Positions 53,937 through 63,910 of a stretch of DNA of 64,000 nt are shown here, one piece after another (positions within the stretch are counted from its first letter, which is position 1; each line of letters starts with the position of its first letter). Position numbers and translations under genes: made by a program. The notes under the pieces are model-generated. The model had not been told where the DNA came from. It saw only the letters and a program-made list of their open reading frames with translations, and ran no database searches. Source of the stretch: Pseudopelagicola sp. (GTDB lineage Bacteria; Pseudomonadota; Alphaproteobacteria; Rhodobacterales; Rhodobacteraceae); the NCBI GenBank assembly GCA_026195905.1, contig JAPHRE010000019.1, positions 17,155-81,154 on the forward strand, read 5' to 3'.

Positions 53937-55190
53937 ATGGCCAACGATCTTTTCAATTCCTTCATGACCGGACCTGACGAAAAGGGCCGCTTTGGCAATT
54001 ATGGCGGGCGGTTTGTGTCGGAGACATTGATGCCGCTGATCCTCGATCTTGAGGCGGAATATGAAAAGGCCAAGACCGATCCGACCTTCTGGGCCGAGAT
54101 GAATGATCTTTGGAAACACTATGTGGGCCGTCCCAGTCCGCTCTATTTTGCCGAGCGTATGACCGAGACGTTGGGCGGGGCAAAGATTTACCTCAAGCGC
54201 GATGAGTTGAACCATACCGGCGCGCATAAGATCAACAACGTGCTTGGCCAGATCATCCTAGCCCGTCGCATGGGCAAGGACCGGATCATTGCCGAAACCG
54301 GCGCGGGGCAGCATGGCGTGGCGACGGCGACGGTCTGTGCCAAATTTGGCCTCAAATGCGTGGTTTATATGGGCGCGCATGATGTTCAGCGTCAGGCACC
54401 GAACGTGTTCCGTATGCGTCTTTTGGGGGCCGAGGTTGTGCCGGTCACATCGGGGCGCGGCACACTCAAGGACGCGATGAACGATGCGCTGCGCGATTGG
54501 GTTACGAATGTGCGCGACACGTTTTATTGCATTGGCACGGTGGCGGGTCCGCATCCCTATCCGGCGATGGTGCGCGATTTTCAGTCGATCATCGGCAAGG
54601 AAGTCAAACAGCAGTTGCCCGAGTTCGAAGGCGAAGGCGCGTTGCCCGATACGATCATCGCCGCGATTGGCGGCGGGTCGAATGCGATGGGGCTTTTCTA
54701 TCCGTTCCTTGACGACAAGAGCGTCAACATCATCGGCGTTGAGGCCGGGGGCAAGGGCGTAGACGAGAAGATGGAGCATTGCGCGTCGCTGTCCGGGGGG
54801 CGTCCGGGGGTGTTGCATGGCAACCGGACCTATCTTTTGCAGGATGATGACGGGCAGATCCTTGAGGGCTATTCGATCTCGGCGGGGCTTGATTATCCGG
54901 GGATCGGGCCGGAGCATAGCTGGCTCAACGATACGGGACGGGCGGAGTATGTGTCGATCACCGACAAGGAGGCGCTTGAGGCGTTTCAGTTCTCCTGTGC
55001 CCATGAGGGGATCATCCCGGCGCTTGAGCCGTGTCATGCGCTGGCGCATGTGATGAAGCTCGCGCCGACGCTGCCGAAGGATCATGTTCTGGTGATGAAC
55101 ATGTGCGGGCGCGGTGACAAGGACGTGCAGACCGTGGCGCGCTATCTTGGCTTTGACATGAGCGATACCGAGGGGCGTGCGGCGGAGTAA
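53937..55190 (+). CDS. trpB: Tryptophan synthase beta chain
   Basis: A 417-residue PLP enzyme that joins indole and serine. [14 protein letters not shown] opens the protein. The PLP lysine is in [15 protein letters not shown] (about residue 100), [17 protein letters not shown] follows, and the phosphate loop is [17 protein letters not shown] (about 240). [11 protein letters not shown] closes the fold. ATG 53937 has GGAGAAGGG upstream. The partner alpha chain is not adjacent. A terminator follows. Confidence 0.96.
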   Translation: MANDLFNSFMTGPDEKGRFGNYGGRFVSETLMPLILDLEAEYEKAKTDPTFWAEMNDLWKHYVGRPSPLYFAERMTETLGGAKIYLKRDELNHTGAHKINNVLGQIILARRMGKDRIIAETGAGQHGVATATVCAKFGLKCVVYMGAHDVQRQAPNVFRMRLLGAEVVPVTSGRGTLKDAMNDALRDWVTNVRDTFYCIGTVAGPHPYPAMVRDFQSIIGKEVKQQLPEFEGEGALPDTIIAAIGGGSNAMGLFYPFLDDKSVNIIGVEAGGKGVDEKMEHCASLSGGRPGVLHGNRTYLLQDDDGQILEGYSISAGLDYPGIGPEHSWLNDTGRAEYVSITDKEALEAFQFSCAHEGIIPALEPCHALAHVMKLAPTLPKDHVLVMNMCGRGDKDVQTVARYLGFDMSDTEGRAAE

Positions 55191-55217
55191 ACCCGCCGGG
55201 ACTTGAGAGATGAAATG

Positions 55218-55240
55218 GCGTCCTTTGGGGCGCTTTTTCT
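55218..55240 (+). terminator. Terminator after trpB
   Basis: Stem GCGTCC / GGGCGC (one T-G pair), loop TTTG, followed by TTTTTCTTT, 28 bases past the trpB stop. Confidence 0.65.
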
Positions 55241-55251
55241 TTGTCTGGGAC

Positions 55252-55629
55252 TTAGGTTTCGAGGGCGCAGGCCATGAGCACCGGCAGCGGCACGACCTCT
55301 AGCGCGCGTTGATGGGTGGCCGCGAGGTCCACGCGCGGGGCACAGCCTTCATCATGGGCCTGAAGGAACCGCGCGGCGCACAGGCACCAGCGATCGCCGG
55401 GTTTGAGGCCGGGAAAGGAAAAGTCGGGCCGGGGCGTCGAGAGATCATTGCCGACATAGGCCGAAAAGGCGAGGAATTCGGCGGTCATTACGGCGCAGAC
55501 CGTATGGTTGCCCTGATCCTCATCGCAGGTATTGCAATGGCCATCGCGGAAGAACCCGGTCATGGGATCGGTCGCGCAGGGCGATAGGGCATCGCCCAGA
55601 ACGTTCAGGGAGGGGGCTTGTTGAATCAT
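55252..55629 (-). CDS. DUF2237 family protein
   Basis: A 125-residue protein matching the DUF2237 pattern across its length: LNVLGDALSPCATDPMTGFFRDGHCNT, CDEDQGNHTVCAVMTAEFLAFSAYVGNDLSTPRPDFSFPGLKPGDRWCLCAARF and ATHQRALEVV. Five to six conserved Cys suggest metal or redox chemistry, but I know no function. ATG 55629 is the likely start, a GTG two codons earlier is possible. It is convergent with trpB. Confidence 0.85.
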   Translation of the reverse strand: MIQQAPSLNVLGDALSPCATDPMTGFFRDGHCNTCDEDQGNHTVCAVMTAEFLAFSAYVGNDLSTPRPDFSFPGLKPGDRWCLCAARFLQAHDEGCAPRVDLAATHQRALEVVPLPVLMACALET

Positions 55630-55685
55630 CGGCACAGGATGCCACGCCGGGCGTGCAGGGGCAAACCCGGCGTTATGGCAGGCGA

Positions 55686-56852
55686 CTATTGCGCGGCGGC
55701 GGCGATGGCGCGGAACATGGCGATGTTGCTTTCATGCGCGCCGGGTTCGCGGAACTGCCGGTCGGCGGCGTTTGAGGCGATGACGACGCCAAGCGGTTTG
55801 TTCACATAGATATATTGGCCGTAGATGCCGCGCCCAAGATATTCGCCGGGTGCGGCCCCGATGGGCACCCACCATTGATAGCCATAGCCGATTTTTCCGG
55901 GCGCGGTCTTGGCGCTGGCCACGGTGCTTTCGCTAACCCACGGGGCGGGAACGATCTGTTGGCCGTTGTAGGCGCCGTCTTGCAGGAACATCTGGCCAAA
56001 GCGGGCATAGTCGCGGGTTCGGATATTGAGGCCGCCGAGGACGAAGGCGACGCCTTCGCCGTCGGTCACGTAATAAGGGCTTTCTTCGTAGCCGAGCGGC
56101 GCGATGATCTTTTCAGACAGCAGCGAGGGGATATCGCGCCCGGTTGCACCACGGATCACCATGCCGAGGATATGGGTGTCGATGGAGACATATTGCCATT
56201 GTGCGCCCGGCGTTGTGAACGTCTCGGCCAGACCTTCGGCAAAGCCGTCCATCGTGCCGCCAAGGGCGATCACGCGCCCCATGCGGTTGATGTCGGAATC
56301 ATAGTTGAGATAATCCTCATCGAAGGTCACGCCCGAGGACATTTGCAGCACATTGCGGATTGTCGCCCGATCATAGGCGCCGCCCTTAAGGGAGGGCGCG
56401 TATTTCACCACCGGATCATCAAGCGAGTCGATATGCCCTTCGGCCATGACGACACCAAACAGCGCCGAGAGGTAGGATTTGGCGACGGACCAAGAAATGC
56501 GGCGGTCGTCTGGGGTTGTGCCGAGGTGATAGCTTTCGTGCACGAGCGCGCCATCTTTGAGGACGACAAGCGCGGTCAGGGAGCGGGTATCAATCCAGTC
56601 GGCGCTTCCGGTCGGCAATGTCATGGGGGTGCCGACGGGCAAGGCGGATACCGGACCGTCGCCGCGATCAACCGGGCTTGTGTGAAACAACGTGTCCATA
56701 TGCGAGAAATTGTGGACGATCTTTTCCTCGGAAAAGAGCGAGTTCACGGCCATCAGCCGGGTGATTTCATCGCGCTTCCACGCGTAGAGCACTGCGGCTG
56801 TGACGATGAGCAGCAGCAGCACCCGACCGAGCCATTTTCCAAATGTGCGCAT
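55686..56852 (-). CDS. Serine hydrolase of the class C beta-lactamase fold
   Basis: A 388-residue protein with an N-terminal membrane helix (about 8-26) and a periplasmic hydrolase domain. The SxxK motif is SVAK in RISWSVAKSYLSAL (about 140-145). A Tyr motif is in WQYVSIDTHILG and a KTG-equivalent region is GRGIYGQY near 345. The arrangement is close to 6-aminohexanoate-dimer hydrolases and esterases, not antibiotic-hydrolysing AmpC, so no resistance is inferred. ATG 56852 places the membrane helix at the N-terminus. Confidence 0.82.
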   Translation of the reverse strand: MRTFGKWLGRVLLLLIVTAAVLYAWKRDEITRLMAVNSLFSEEKIVHNFSHMDTLFHTSPVDRGDGPVSALPVGTPMTLPTGSADWIDTRSLTALVVLKDGALVHESYHLGTTPDDRRISWSVAKSYLSALFGVVMAEGHIDSLDDPVVKYAPSLKGGAYDRATIRNVLQMSSGVTFDEDYLNYDSDINRMGRVIALGGTMDGFAEGLAETFTTPGAQWQYVSIDTHILGMVIRGATGRDIPSLLSEKIIAPLGYEESPYYVTDGEGVAFVLGGLNIRTRDYARFGQMFLQDGAYNGQQIVPAPWVSESTVASAKTAPGKIGYGYQWWVPIGAAPGEYLGRGIYGQYIYVNKPLGVVIASNAADRQFREPGAHESNIAMFRAIAAAAQ

Positions 56853-56937
56853 AGGACCCCTCCATTTTGGCGCAGTTGGCCAGAGAAAAGGGCGCTTTGG
56901 CAAGCCTTTCTTAACGGAAACGGGTGTTGCGGGCGGG

Positions 56938-57666
56938 TTACCGAAACTTGTCCGCGAGTTTTTGGAGCGGGCTACGGGTATCTTCGGCTTCGGCTTCGGC
57001 TGCGGGGCGGGGTTCGGGCTTGGCCGTGGGGGGCGGTTTGTCGGCGGTATGGGCGTTGGGGGTAGCAGCGGCCTTGGGGTTGGTTGTCGAGGACCGGGGC
57101 GGGTTCACGCGCAGGGCCACGGCGTTCATGAATTTGCCGGTGTCGCCTTGGGCAAGGTGCGGTGCACCGTCGGAAATCCCGCGCAGGAGATCATCAAGCC
57201 AGTCCTGATCGGCCTTGGCAAAATCGCGCAACACATACCCGGCCACGGCGTTTTTGTTGCCGGGGTGGCCGATGCCGAGGCGGACACGGCCGTAATCGGG
57301 GCCAAGGTGTTGATGGATCGAGCGCAACCCGTTGTGGCCCGCATGGCCGCCGCCCTTTTTGACCCGGCATTTGCCGGGGGCGAGGTCTAGCTCATCATGA
57401 AAGACGGTCACGTCCTCGGGGGTCAATTTGTAAAAGCGCATGGCCTCGCCGACGGATTGGCCGGAGAGGTTCATAAAGGTTTCCGGGCGCAGGAGAAGCA
57501 CTTTTTGTGTGCCGAGGCGGCCTTCGGTGATCGCGCCTTGGAACTTGCCTTTCCACGGGCCAAACCCGTGATCTTCGGCAATGCGCTCCACGGCCATAAA
57601 GCCGATATTGTGGCGGTTTCCGGCGTATTTTGGCCCCGGATTGCCAAGGCCGACGAAGAGTTTCAT
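56938..57666 (-). CDS. pth: Peptidyl-tRNA hydrolase with C-terminal extension
   Basis: A 242-residue enzyme that rescues peptidyl-tRNA. The catalytic region is intact: FVGLGNPGPKYAGNRHNIGFMAV (His near 20), FMNLSGQSVGEA (Asn) and VFHDELDLAPGK (Asp), and GGGHAGHNGLRSI. The catalytic domain ends at about 190; the last 50 residues are Pro/Ala/Glu-rich and probably disordered, closing with a short charged helix PLQKLADKFR. It follows rplY on the same strand with a terminator-like hairpin between. Confidence 0.94.
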   Translation of the reverse strand: MKLFVGLGNPGPKYAGNRHNIGFMAVERIAEDHGFGPWKGKFQGAITEGRLGTQKVLLLRPETFMNLSGQSVGEAMRFYKLTPEDVTVFHDELDLAPGKCRVKKGGGHAGHNGLRSIHQHLGPDYGRVRLGIGHPGNKNAVAGYVLRDFAKADQDWLDDLLRGISDGAPHLAQGDTGKFMNAVALRVNPPRSSTTNPKAAATPNAHTADKPPPTAKPEPRPAAEAEAEDTRSPLQKLADKFR

Positions 57667-57744
57667 GCGCTGCGTCCCAATGGTCCTGTTCTTTGTGATC
57701 TATAGCAGGGCGCGGCACAGAATCAATTGGGTGCGCAGCAAACG

Positions 57745-57775
57745 AAAAACGCGGCCCCCGTGGGAGCCGCGTTCA
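57745..57775 (-). terminator. Rho-independent terminator after rplY
   Basis: Read on the minus strand: stem AACGCGGC / GCCGCGTT with further G-C pairs inside, followed by TTTCGTTT. Lies 26 bases past the rplY stop and upstream of pth. Confidence 0.7.
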
Positions 57776-57801
57776 AACACAGGCCGCAAAGGGCGGGAAG
57801 A

Positions 57802-58440
57802 TTATTCTTCCGCTGCCGCCTCTTCGGTTTCTTCGCCAGCGTCTTCTTCGTCTTCATCGCTTGCCGCGAGACCCGACGGAGCCGAGATGTTGGCAATCAC
57901 GAAGTCGCGGTCGATGGTCGGCGTGGCGCCTTCCGGCAGGGTCACGTCGGAGATATGAACGATATCGCCGATGTCGAGGCCGGTGAGATCGACAGTGATC
58001 TTTTCGGGGATATCGCCAGCCGTCACGCGAAGGTCGACGTCCGGGCGCACGACGGTCAGAACGCCGCCTTTTTTGATGCCGGGGCATTCTTCTTCGTTGA
58101 TGAATTCAACGTGGATGAAGAGGTCGATTTTCGAGGTGCGGCGCAGGCGCAGCAGGTCGAGGTGCGTCGGGAGATCTTTTACAACGTCGCGCTGAACGCT
58201 ACGGCAAATAACGCGCACGTCTTCCTGGCCTTCAACCTTGAGGTTGAAGAGGGTCGACAGAAAGCGGCCTTCTTTGAGCTTCTTGAGAAGCGTGTTGAAA
58301 GGCATTTGAATCGCAAGGGGGTCTGTGTCGCCACCGTAGACAACACCGGGGACCATACCATTGCGACGTGCCTGACGAGCGGCGCCCTTGCCTGTCCCCG
58401 TCCGGACTTCGGCGTGAAGATCAGGGATCTGTCCAGCCAT
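57802..58440 (-). CDS. rplY: 50S ribosomal protein L25, CTC form
   Basis: A 212-residue bL25 of the long general-stress (CTC) type. The N-terminal 5S rRNA-binding part (about 5-95) has [21 protein letters not shown]. The C-terminal beta domain (about 100-190) has [22 protein letters not shown]. The tail after 195 is nearly all Glu, Asp and Ala. ATG 58440 was chosen; the longer frame to 58488 is not conserved. The pair rplY-pth is a common alphaproteobacterial arrangement. Confidence 0.94.
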   Translation of the reverse strand: MAGQIPDLHAEVRTGTGKGAARQARRNGMVPGVVYGGDTDPLAIQMPFNTLLKKLKEGRFLSTLFNLKVEGQEDVRVICRSVQRDVVKDLPTHLDLLRLRRTSKIDLFIHVEFINEEECPGIKKGGVLTVVRPDVDLRVTAGDIPEKITVDLTGLDIGDIVHISDVTLPEGATPTIDRDFVIANISAPSGLAASDEDEEDAGEETEEAAAEE

Positions 58441-58570
58441 TTTGAATTCTCCAATATGTTTAGGGCAGGGTGCCTCCAAGGCTGTCACCCCGCGTGAAGC
58501 CGCGCCTATAGCGCAGTCCGTGCTGTTTGGAAAGGGGATTCGGCACGAAAGAGGGGGGCGCGCCGAAGGA

Positions 58571-59737
58571 TCAGTCTTGCCAGCGGCCCTCGAAATCTTC
58601 GGGGATCAGGAGGATGTCGCGGTTCAGGTCTTCAATGCGGCGGCGTCCACATAGCGCCATTGAGATGTCGAGCTCTTTATGAAGCACCTCAAGGGCCGTG
58701 GTGACGCCTTTTTGGCCCATCGCCCCAAGGCCATAGACAAAGGCGCGGCCAATGTAGGTTCCCTTGGCCCCCATCGCAACGGCCTTGAGGATGTCCTGTC
58801 CCGAGCGGATGCCGGAATCGAGGTGCACTTCGACCTGATCGCCAACCGCATCGAGGATCGAGGGCAGGGCGCGGATCGACGAGATCGCACCATCAAGTTG
58901 GCGGCCGCCGTGGTTGGAGACGATGATCGCGTCGGCCCCGACCTGAAGCGCCATCCTGGCGTCTTCGGCGTCGAGAATGCCCTTGAGGATTACCGGGCCA
59001 CCCCAGAGTTCCTTGATCTTGGCGATCTTGCCCCAGTCCAGCGAGGGATCGAATTGTTCAGCGGTCCATGCGCCGAGATTGGCGGCGTCGGAGATGCCGT
59101 CGACATGGCCAACGATATTGCCGAAATTGCGCCGCTTTGCGCCGAGCATGCCAAGGCCCCAAGACCATTTGGTCATCAGGTTGGCGATGGTCTTGGCGGT
59201 CAGTTTGGGCGGCGCGGAGAGGCCGTTCTTGAGGTCTTTGTGGCGCTGGCCAAGGATTTGCAGATCAAGCGTAATGACAAGGGCCGAGCATTTCGCCGCC
59301 TTGGCGCGTTCGATCAGGCGGCGGACATAATCCTCGTCGCGCATGGTATAGAGTTGGAACCAGAAGGGTTTCGTCGTCGCCTCGGCCACATCCTCGATCG
59401 AGTTGATCGACATGGTCGAGAGGGTAAAGGGCACGCCAAAGGCCTCGGCGGCGCGGGCGGCTTTGATCTCGCCATCGGCGCATTGCATCCCCGTCAGGCC
59501 CACCGGCGCAAGGGCGACCGGCATCGAGATGTCCTGCCCGATCATCTGGGTCGCGGTGGTGCGGCCCGACATATCCACGGCGACACGCTGGCGCAGGTAG
59601 ATTTTGTCGAAATCCGAGGTGTTCTCGCGGAAGGTCTGTTCCGTCCAGCTACCGCTTTCGCAATAGTCAAAGAACATGCGCGGGGTGCGGCGCTCGTGGA
59701 GGCGTTTGAGATCGTCGATGCAGGTAATGACGGGCAT
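58571..59737 (-). CDS. lldD: FMN-dependent L-lactate dehydrogenase
   Basis: A 388-residue alpha-hydroxy acid dehydrogenase of the glycolate oxidase family. Substrate Arg and catalytic His lie in [11 protein letters not shown] (about 278-288); [22 protein letters not shown] and [19 protein letters not shown] form the FMN site. It oxidises L-lactate to pyruvate and delivers electrons to the respiratory chain. Closely related (S)-mandelate or glycolate enzymes cannot be fully excluded. A 23-base palindrome (59760-59782) lies 22 bases before the start. The MaoC gene is divergent. Confidence 0.9.
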   Translation of the reverse strand: MPVITCIDDLKRLHERRTPRMFFDYCESGSWTEQTFRENTSDFDKIYLRQRVAVDMSGRTTATQMIGQDISMPVALAPVGLTGMQCADGEIKAARAAEAFGVPFTLSTMSINSIEDVAEATTKPFWFQLYTMRDEDYVRRLIERAKAAKCSALVITLDLQILGQRHKDLKNGLSAPPKLTAKTIANLMTKWSWGLGMLGAKRRNFGNIVGHVDGISDAANLGAWTAEQFDPSLDWGKIAKIKELWGGPVILKGILDAEDARMALQVGADAIIVSNHGGRQLDGAISSIRALPSILDAVGDQVEVHLDSGIRSGQDILKAVAMGAKGTYIGRAFVYGLGAMGQKGVTTALEVLHKELDISMALCGRRRIEDLNRDILLIPEDFEGRWQD

Positions 59738-59759
59738 GAGAGGCTCACTTTTCCCTTAT

Positions 59760-59782
59760 ATTGGTAAATGTTCTTTACCAAT
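59760..59782. promoter_or_regulatory. Palindromic operator upstream of lldD
   Basis: ATTGGTAAA-TGTTC-TTTACCAAT, nine perfect pairs around five bases. On the minus strand it is followed directly by a -10-like TATAAG, so a bound protein would cover the lldD promoter. TGGT/ACCA half-sites are those of GntR-family regulators including LldR, but the gap between them is wider than in known LldR sites. No regulator gene is adjacent. Confidence 0.65.
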
Positions 59783-59872
59783 GCGGTGCGAGAGACGCAA
59801 CGGCATTTTGTCTGAACCCCTCTGGCCATTGCCGGTCTGCTTGCTAGGCTTTGCGGCAAAGAGGAGAGTGTG

Positions 59873-60313
59873 ATGTATTTCGATGAGTTGCCGGTGGGCT
59901 ATCGGTTTGAGGGTGAGGCGCAGCATGAGGTCAGCGAGGAAGAGATTATCGCCTTTGCCCGCCAGTGGGACCCGCAGCCGTTTCATACCGACCCGGAAGC
60001 GGCGAAAGAGACGGCCTATGGCGGATTGATCGCGAGCGGGTTGCAGACTATGAGCATCGCCCTGCGGCAAGTGCTTGATATGAACGTCTGGGCCGACAGT
60101 TCGATGGGGTCTTCGGGATTGGATGAGGTGCGCTGGCAGGTGCCGGTGCGGCCCGGAGATCGGATACGGGCACGGGGCGAGGTTCTGTCGTCGACGCCAT
60201 CGGCGTCGCGCCCGGATCGGGGACGAACAGAGTTTCTCTATGAGGCGGTCAATCAGCGCGATGAGGTGGTGATGCGCTATCGTGCGACGCAGATCCTCAA
60301 GCGCAAACTCTAG
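59873..60313 (+). CDS. MaoC-family hydratase-like protein
   Basis: A 146-residue hotdog-fold protein. YFDELPVGYRFEGEAQHEV and the hydratase signature EEEIIAFARQWDPQPFHTDPEAA (catalytic Asp and His) are typical of MaoC/R-hydratase proteins, followed by GGLIASGLQTM. Members hydrate enoyl-CoAs or related thioesters; the substrate is unknown. GAGGAGAG lies just before the ATG at 59873. It overlaps the convergent membrane-protein gene by four bases. Confidence 0.87.
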   Translation: MYFDELPVGYRFEGEAQHEVSEEEIIAFARQWDPQPFHTDPEAAKETAYGGLIASGLQTMSIALRQVLDMNVWADSSMGSSGLDEVRWQVPVRPGDRIRARGEVLSSTPSASRPDRGRTEFLYEAVNQRDEVVMRYRATQILKRKL

Positions 60314-60999
60314 GCGCGTTCGGTTTCGGTATAGGCAAGGCTCAGGGCGGTGGCGGTCAGAAGGGCGACGGCCTCCATCAGGAGCGTCGACAGGATCAAC
60401 GCCAGTGTAGTGCCGATCAACCCGGTGCCAAAGGGCAGCACGGCCATGAGCGCGGTCCCCGCCAACGTCAACAGGCCCGGCCCAATGAGGAAGCGCGGCA
60501 GGAAGGTGCCAAGCGTGGCGCGGCCCTGTGACAGGGCGCGGCGCAGCGAGACCTTGCTACGCTCGGCAGAGGCAGGCAGCACGGTGCCAAACAGCCCGAA
60601 CACCAGCCCCACAGCAGGCAGCGCGAGGGCGAGGCCGAGCAATGTGCCGAGGGCTTGGGTATTCGGGTCTTCGAAATCAACAAAGCCGGTCACGGAAAGG
60701 ACCATGAAGGCACCGGTCACTGTCAGCATAGTCAGGATAAAGAACCCGGCGAACAAAAGCGCATAGCGAAAGATCGGCACGTTGCGCCCGTCGATGCCCT
60801 TTGTCGAAAGCGGATCGGACCAGGGATGGGTCTCGCCCATCTGGATCATGCGATGGGTATAGAGCATGACCAGCGCCGCAAAGGCGAGCGAGACAAGGCC
60901 CACCGCCTGCATGATGCTTTCGAGCATAACCACGGCGAGCAATACCACCGCAAAGAGCGCGATGTTGCGTTTCAGAATCGCGAGGGCGAGAGCAAACAT
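60310..60999 (-). CDS. Hypothetical multi-helix membrane protein
   Basis: A 229-residue protein with about six membrane helices (for example NIALFAVVLLAVVMLESIMQ, YALLFAGFFILTMLTVTGAFM and LLTLAGTALMAVLPFGTGLIG). Short loops hold GETHPWSDPLSTKG and a basic SERSKVSLRRALSQGRATLG. I recognise no family. It begins six bases after the trpA stop on the same strand, so it is likely co-transcribed with trpA, but nothing ties it to tryptophan. Confidence 0.7.
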   Translation of the reverse strand: MFALALAILKRNIALFAVVLLAVVMLESIMQAVGLVSLAFAALVMLYTHRMIQMGETHPWSDPLSTKGIDGRNVPIFRYALLFAGFFILTMLTVTGAFMVLSVTGFVDFEDPNTQALGTLLGLALALPAVGLVFGLFGTVLPASAERSKVSLRRALSQGRATLGTFLPRFLIGPGLLTLAGTALMAVLPFGTGLIGTTLALILSTLLMEAVALLTATALSLAYTETERA

Positions 61000-61005
61000 T
61001 GCCTG

Positions 61006-61797
61006 TCAGGCCCGATGCGCGCCGTCGGCGAGCGATTTGACGAAGGAAAGCACCTCGGCGACCGGCTTGCCTGCGGCGATCTGGCTGACGATGGCGGAGC
61101 CGACCACGGCACCATCGGCAACAGAGGCGATGGCCTCGGATTTCTCGGGGGTGTTGATGCCAAAGCCAACGATGATCGGCAGGTCGGTCTTGGCCTTGAT
61201 GCGGGTCACTTCGGGGGCCACGTCGCCCGCTTCGGCCTCGGCCGAGCCGGTGATGCCGGTGATCGACACGTAATAGACAAAGCCAGAGGTGTTTTGCAGC
61301 ACTTTGGGCAGGCGTTTGTCGTCGGTGGTCGGTGTGGCGAGGCGGATAAAGTTCATCCCTGCGGCCTGGGCCGGGATGCAGAGTTCCTCGTCCTCTTCGG
61401 GGGGCAGGTCAACGACAATGAGGCCGTCGATCCCGGCCGCCTTGGCATCGGTGAGGAAGGTCTCGACGCCGCGGTTATAGATCGGGTTGTAATAGCCCAT
61501 GAGGACAATCGGGGTTGTGTTGTCGTTTTTGCGAAACTCGGTTGCAAGGTCGAGCGTCTTTTGCAGGGTCATCCCGCCATCGAGGGCGCGTTGACCGGCA
61601 AGCTGGATCGTTGGGCCATCGGCCATCGGGTCGGTAAAGGGCAGGCCCAGTTCGATGATGTCGACGCCCGCGCCGGGAAGGCCCTTCACGATCTCAAGGG
61701 AGGTTTCGTAATTCGGGTCGCCCGCCATGACATAGGCGACGAACGCCTTTTGGCCCTTGGCGTTCAGGTCAGCGAATTTGGCATCAATGCGAGTCAT
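61006..61797 (-). CDS. trpA: Tryptophan synthase alpha chain
   Basis: A 263-residue TIM barrel that splits indole-3-glycerol phosphate. [13 protein letters not shown], the catalytic Glu in [24 protein letters not shown] (about 50), the catalytic Asp in [12 protein letters not shown], and the phosphate loop [14 protein letters not shown] are all present. ATG 61797 is supported by the alignment of the start [13 protein letters not shown] with the family; the longer frame to 61854 is not. It is unlinked to trpFB, which lie 6 kb away on the plus strand. Confidence 0.95.
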   Translation of the reverse strand: MTRIDAKFADLNAKGQKAFVAYVMAGDPNYETSLEIVKGLPGAGVDIIELGLPFTDPMADGPTIQLAGQRALDGGMTLQKTLDLATEFRKNDNTTPIVLMGYYNPIYNRGVETFLTDAKAAGIDGLIVVDLPPEEDEELCIPAQAAGMNFIRLATPTTDDKRLPKVLQNTSGFVYYVSITGITGSAEAEAGDVAPEVTRIKAKTDLPIIVGFGINTPEKSEAIASVADGAVVGSAIVSQIAAGKPVAEVLSFVKSLADGAHRA

Positions 61798-61918
61798 CGG
61801 GGCGTCCTTGTTGTTCCTCGGCCCGGTTTGCCGCGAAACCCGTGTCGGAATCAATGGCTAGACGCCGCAAAAAGCGCGAGGCGGCACGCAATGGTGCTCC
61901 TGCAAGGTCCGCCGGGGC

Positions 61919-62404
61919 TTAGAACGACCGATGCCAGCGCAGCATAAGCGTATTGGCACCGGGATTTATGCTCCCTAGGCCCGCGTTGGATTTATGAGCC
62001 AAGGCCAGCGAAATCTTGTCACCCGAGCGCATTTGGTAGGCGATACCGATCAGGCTGCGAAATTCGAGCGTATGACCGAGGTCGGTTACGGCGCTACTTT
62101 CGAAATAGGCACCGGGCATGACGCTCGCCTCGAGCGACCATTCAGGAGAGACCGCATAGGTGCCAACAAGGCCGCCACCGAGGAACGCATCGCCCTCTGC
62201 CTGGATCGACATTACGCCGCCCAGACCAAGGGCAAAGCCGCCGTTCTCATAGAAGGGCGCGGCATGATATTCGAGCGAAAGATAGGCGTCGTTCTCGCCG
62301 CCAACCTGTTTGAACTCAGTGACGCCTGCGCCGACAACGATTTCTTGCGCCGAGGCGATGCTTGCGGCGGCGCAGAACGCGGCGGCGAGACAGACAGCTT
62401 TCAT
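61919..62404 (-). CDS. PagL-like acyloxyacyl hydrolase (lipid A 3-O-deacylase)
   Basis: A 161-residue outer-membrane protein: signal peptide (1-19, ending ASA before QEI), then eight alternating beta strands. The C-terminal HKSNAGLGSINPGANTLML matches the PagL catalytic region, where His and Ser of the H-x-S motif (here at about 136 and 138) act, followed by NPG. PagL removes the 3-O acyl chain of lipid A. The protein is short but in range. It stands alone, with a 260-base upstream gap shared with divergent ychF. Confidence 0.78.
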   Translation of the reverse strand: MKAVCLAAAFCAAASIASAQEIVVGAGVTEFKQVGGENDAYLSLEYHAAPFYENGGFALGLGGVMSIQAEGDAFLGGGLVGTYAVSPEWSLEASVMPGAYFESSAVTDLGHTLEFRSLIGIAYQMRSGDKISLALAHKSNAGLGSINPGANTLMLRWHRSF

Positions 62405-62666
62405 GGACCAATCTCCGGAATCAAATAATTACTTTTCCGCACCAAATCGCAACGCCCCATTGGTTGCAAGAGATGTCGCGGCTCTTGGGGGCAATCTTGG
62501 GAAAAGTGTGTTTCCAGCGCACTTTTGCCTGCGGGCGCGGCAGTTGAGCAAGAGGCGGCTTGCGTTGGTCCCGATCTCTCCCTAAAGCGATGCGAGCCAT
62601 TTTCGCGCCCAAAATGTCGTTTGGGGCGCATCAAAACGCAGCACGATCATGTGACAGGAGGCCGGT

Positions 62667-63764
62667 ATGGGCTTTAAGATGGGGATTGTCGGTTTGCCAA
62701 ATGTGGGCAAATCTACGTTGTTCAACGCGCTGACCCGGACCGCGGCGGCACAGGCGGCCAACTTCCCGTTCTGCACCATCGAGCCGAACGTGGGCGAGGT
62801 CGCTGTGCCCGATGCGCGGCTGGACAAGCTTGCTGCGATTGCCGGATCGAAACAGATCATCCCGACGCGGATGACCTTTGTCGATATCGCCGGTCTCGTG
62901 AAGGGCGCGTCCAAGGGCGAGGGTCTTGGCAACCAGTTTCTTGCCAACATCCGCGAGGTCGATGCGATTGCCCATGTGTTGCGCTGTTTTGAAGACGGCG
63001 ATGTGACCCATGTCGAGGGTCGTGTCGATCCGGTCGAAGATGCCGACGTCATCGAGACAGAGCTTATGCTCGCCGATCTCGAAAGCATCGAAAAGCGCCG
63101 CGCCAATCTCGTGCGCAAGCTCAAGGGCGGCGATAAGGAAGCCGCCCAACAAGAGCGCCTTCTCGCCGCTGCGCAAGAGGTGCTTGAAAACGGTCAGCCC
63201 GCCCGCGTTGTCGAGGTCGATGCCGAAGACGCCAAAGCATGGAAAATGCTTCAGCTTTTGACCACCAAGCCGGTGCTTTATGTGTGCAACGTCGGCGAGT
63301 CCGAAGCGGCGGACGGCAATGACCATTCCGCACGTGTCGCCGAGATGGCGGCGGCGCAAGGCAATAGCCACGTCATCATCTCAGCCCAGATCGAAGAAGA
63401 GATCAGCCAGCTTGAAGAGGACGAAGCCGCGATGTTCCTTGAGGAAATGGGGCTAGAAGAGGCTGGTCTAGATCGGTTGATCCGGGCGGGCTATGAGCTT
63501 TTGCATCTTGAGACCTATTTCACGGTCGGCCCCAAGGAGGCGCGCGCCTGGACCATCCCGCAAGGCACCAGCGCCCCACAGGCCGCAGGGGTCATCCACG
63601 GAGATTTCGAAAAGGGCTTTATCCGCGCCGAGACCATCGCCTTTGACGACTTCATCGCCAGCAACGGCGAACAGGGCGCGAAAGAGGCCGGCAAGATGCG
63701 CGCCGAAGGCAAGGGATATATCGTGCAGGACGGCGACGTGATGCACTTCCTGTTCAACACCTGA
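62667..63764 (+). CDS. ychF: YchF, redox-regulated P-loop ATPase
   Basis: A 365-residue Obg-family P-loop protein that prefers ATP. The P-loop is [15 protein letters not shown] (about 9-23), with [13 protein letters not shown], the switch [22 protein letters not shown] and the specificity motif replaced as is usual for YchF. A coiled coil (about 140-190) and the C-terminal TGS domain ([27 protein letters not shown]) follow. It is linked to ribosome function and oxidative stress response. It is the last protein gene before the tRNA. Confidence 0.95.
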   Translation: MGFKMGIVGLPNVGKSTLFNALTRTAAAQAANFPFCTIEPNVGEVAVPDARLDKLAAIAGSKQIIPTRMTFVDIAGLVKGASKGEGLGNQFLANIREVDAIAHVLRCFEDGDVTHVEGRVDPVEDADVIETELMLADLESIEKRRANLVRKLKGGDKEAAQQERLLAAAQEVLENGQPARVVEVDAEDAKAWKMLQLLTTKPVLYVCNVGESEAADGNDHSARVAEMAAAQGNSHVIISAQIEEEISQLEEDEAAMFLEEMGLEEAGLDRLIRAGYELLHLETYFTVGPKEARAWTIPQGTSAPQAAGVIHGDFEKGFIRAETIAFDDFIASNGEQGAKEAGKMRAEGKGYIVQDGDVMHFLFNT

Positions 63765-63910
63765 TCCGCATCGCCGCTTCATGCCGGACGTCGCTTGCGC
63801 TTGGCGTGTCAGTCGCATGTGGTCGGGCTGCGGGCTGTCCTTGTGAGTTTCACCAAAAGAGAGTCAATTTCCTCTTGTCACCGTTTGGACAGGACGATAA
63901 ACGCGTCGGC

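Noticed and set aside
55686..56852. AmpC beta-lactamase resistance gene
   Set aside because: Membrane-anchored esterase-like form without the KTG and YAN motifs of true class C enzymes.
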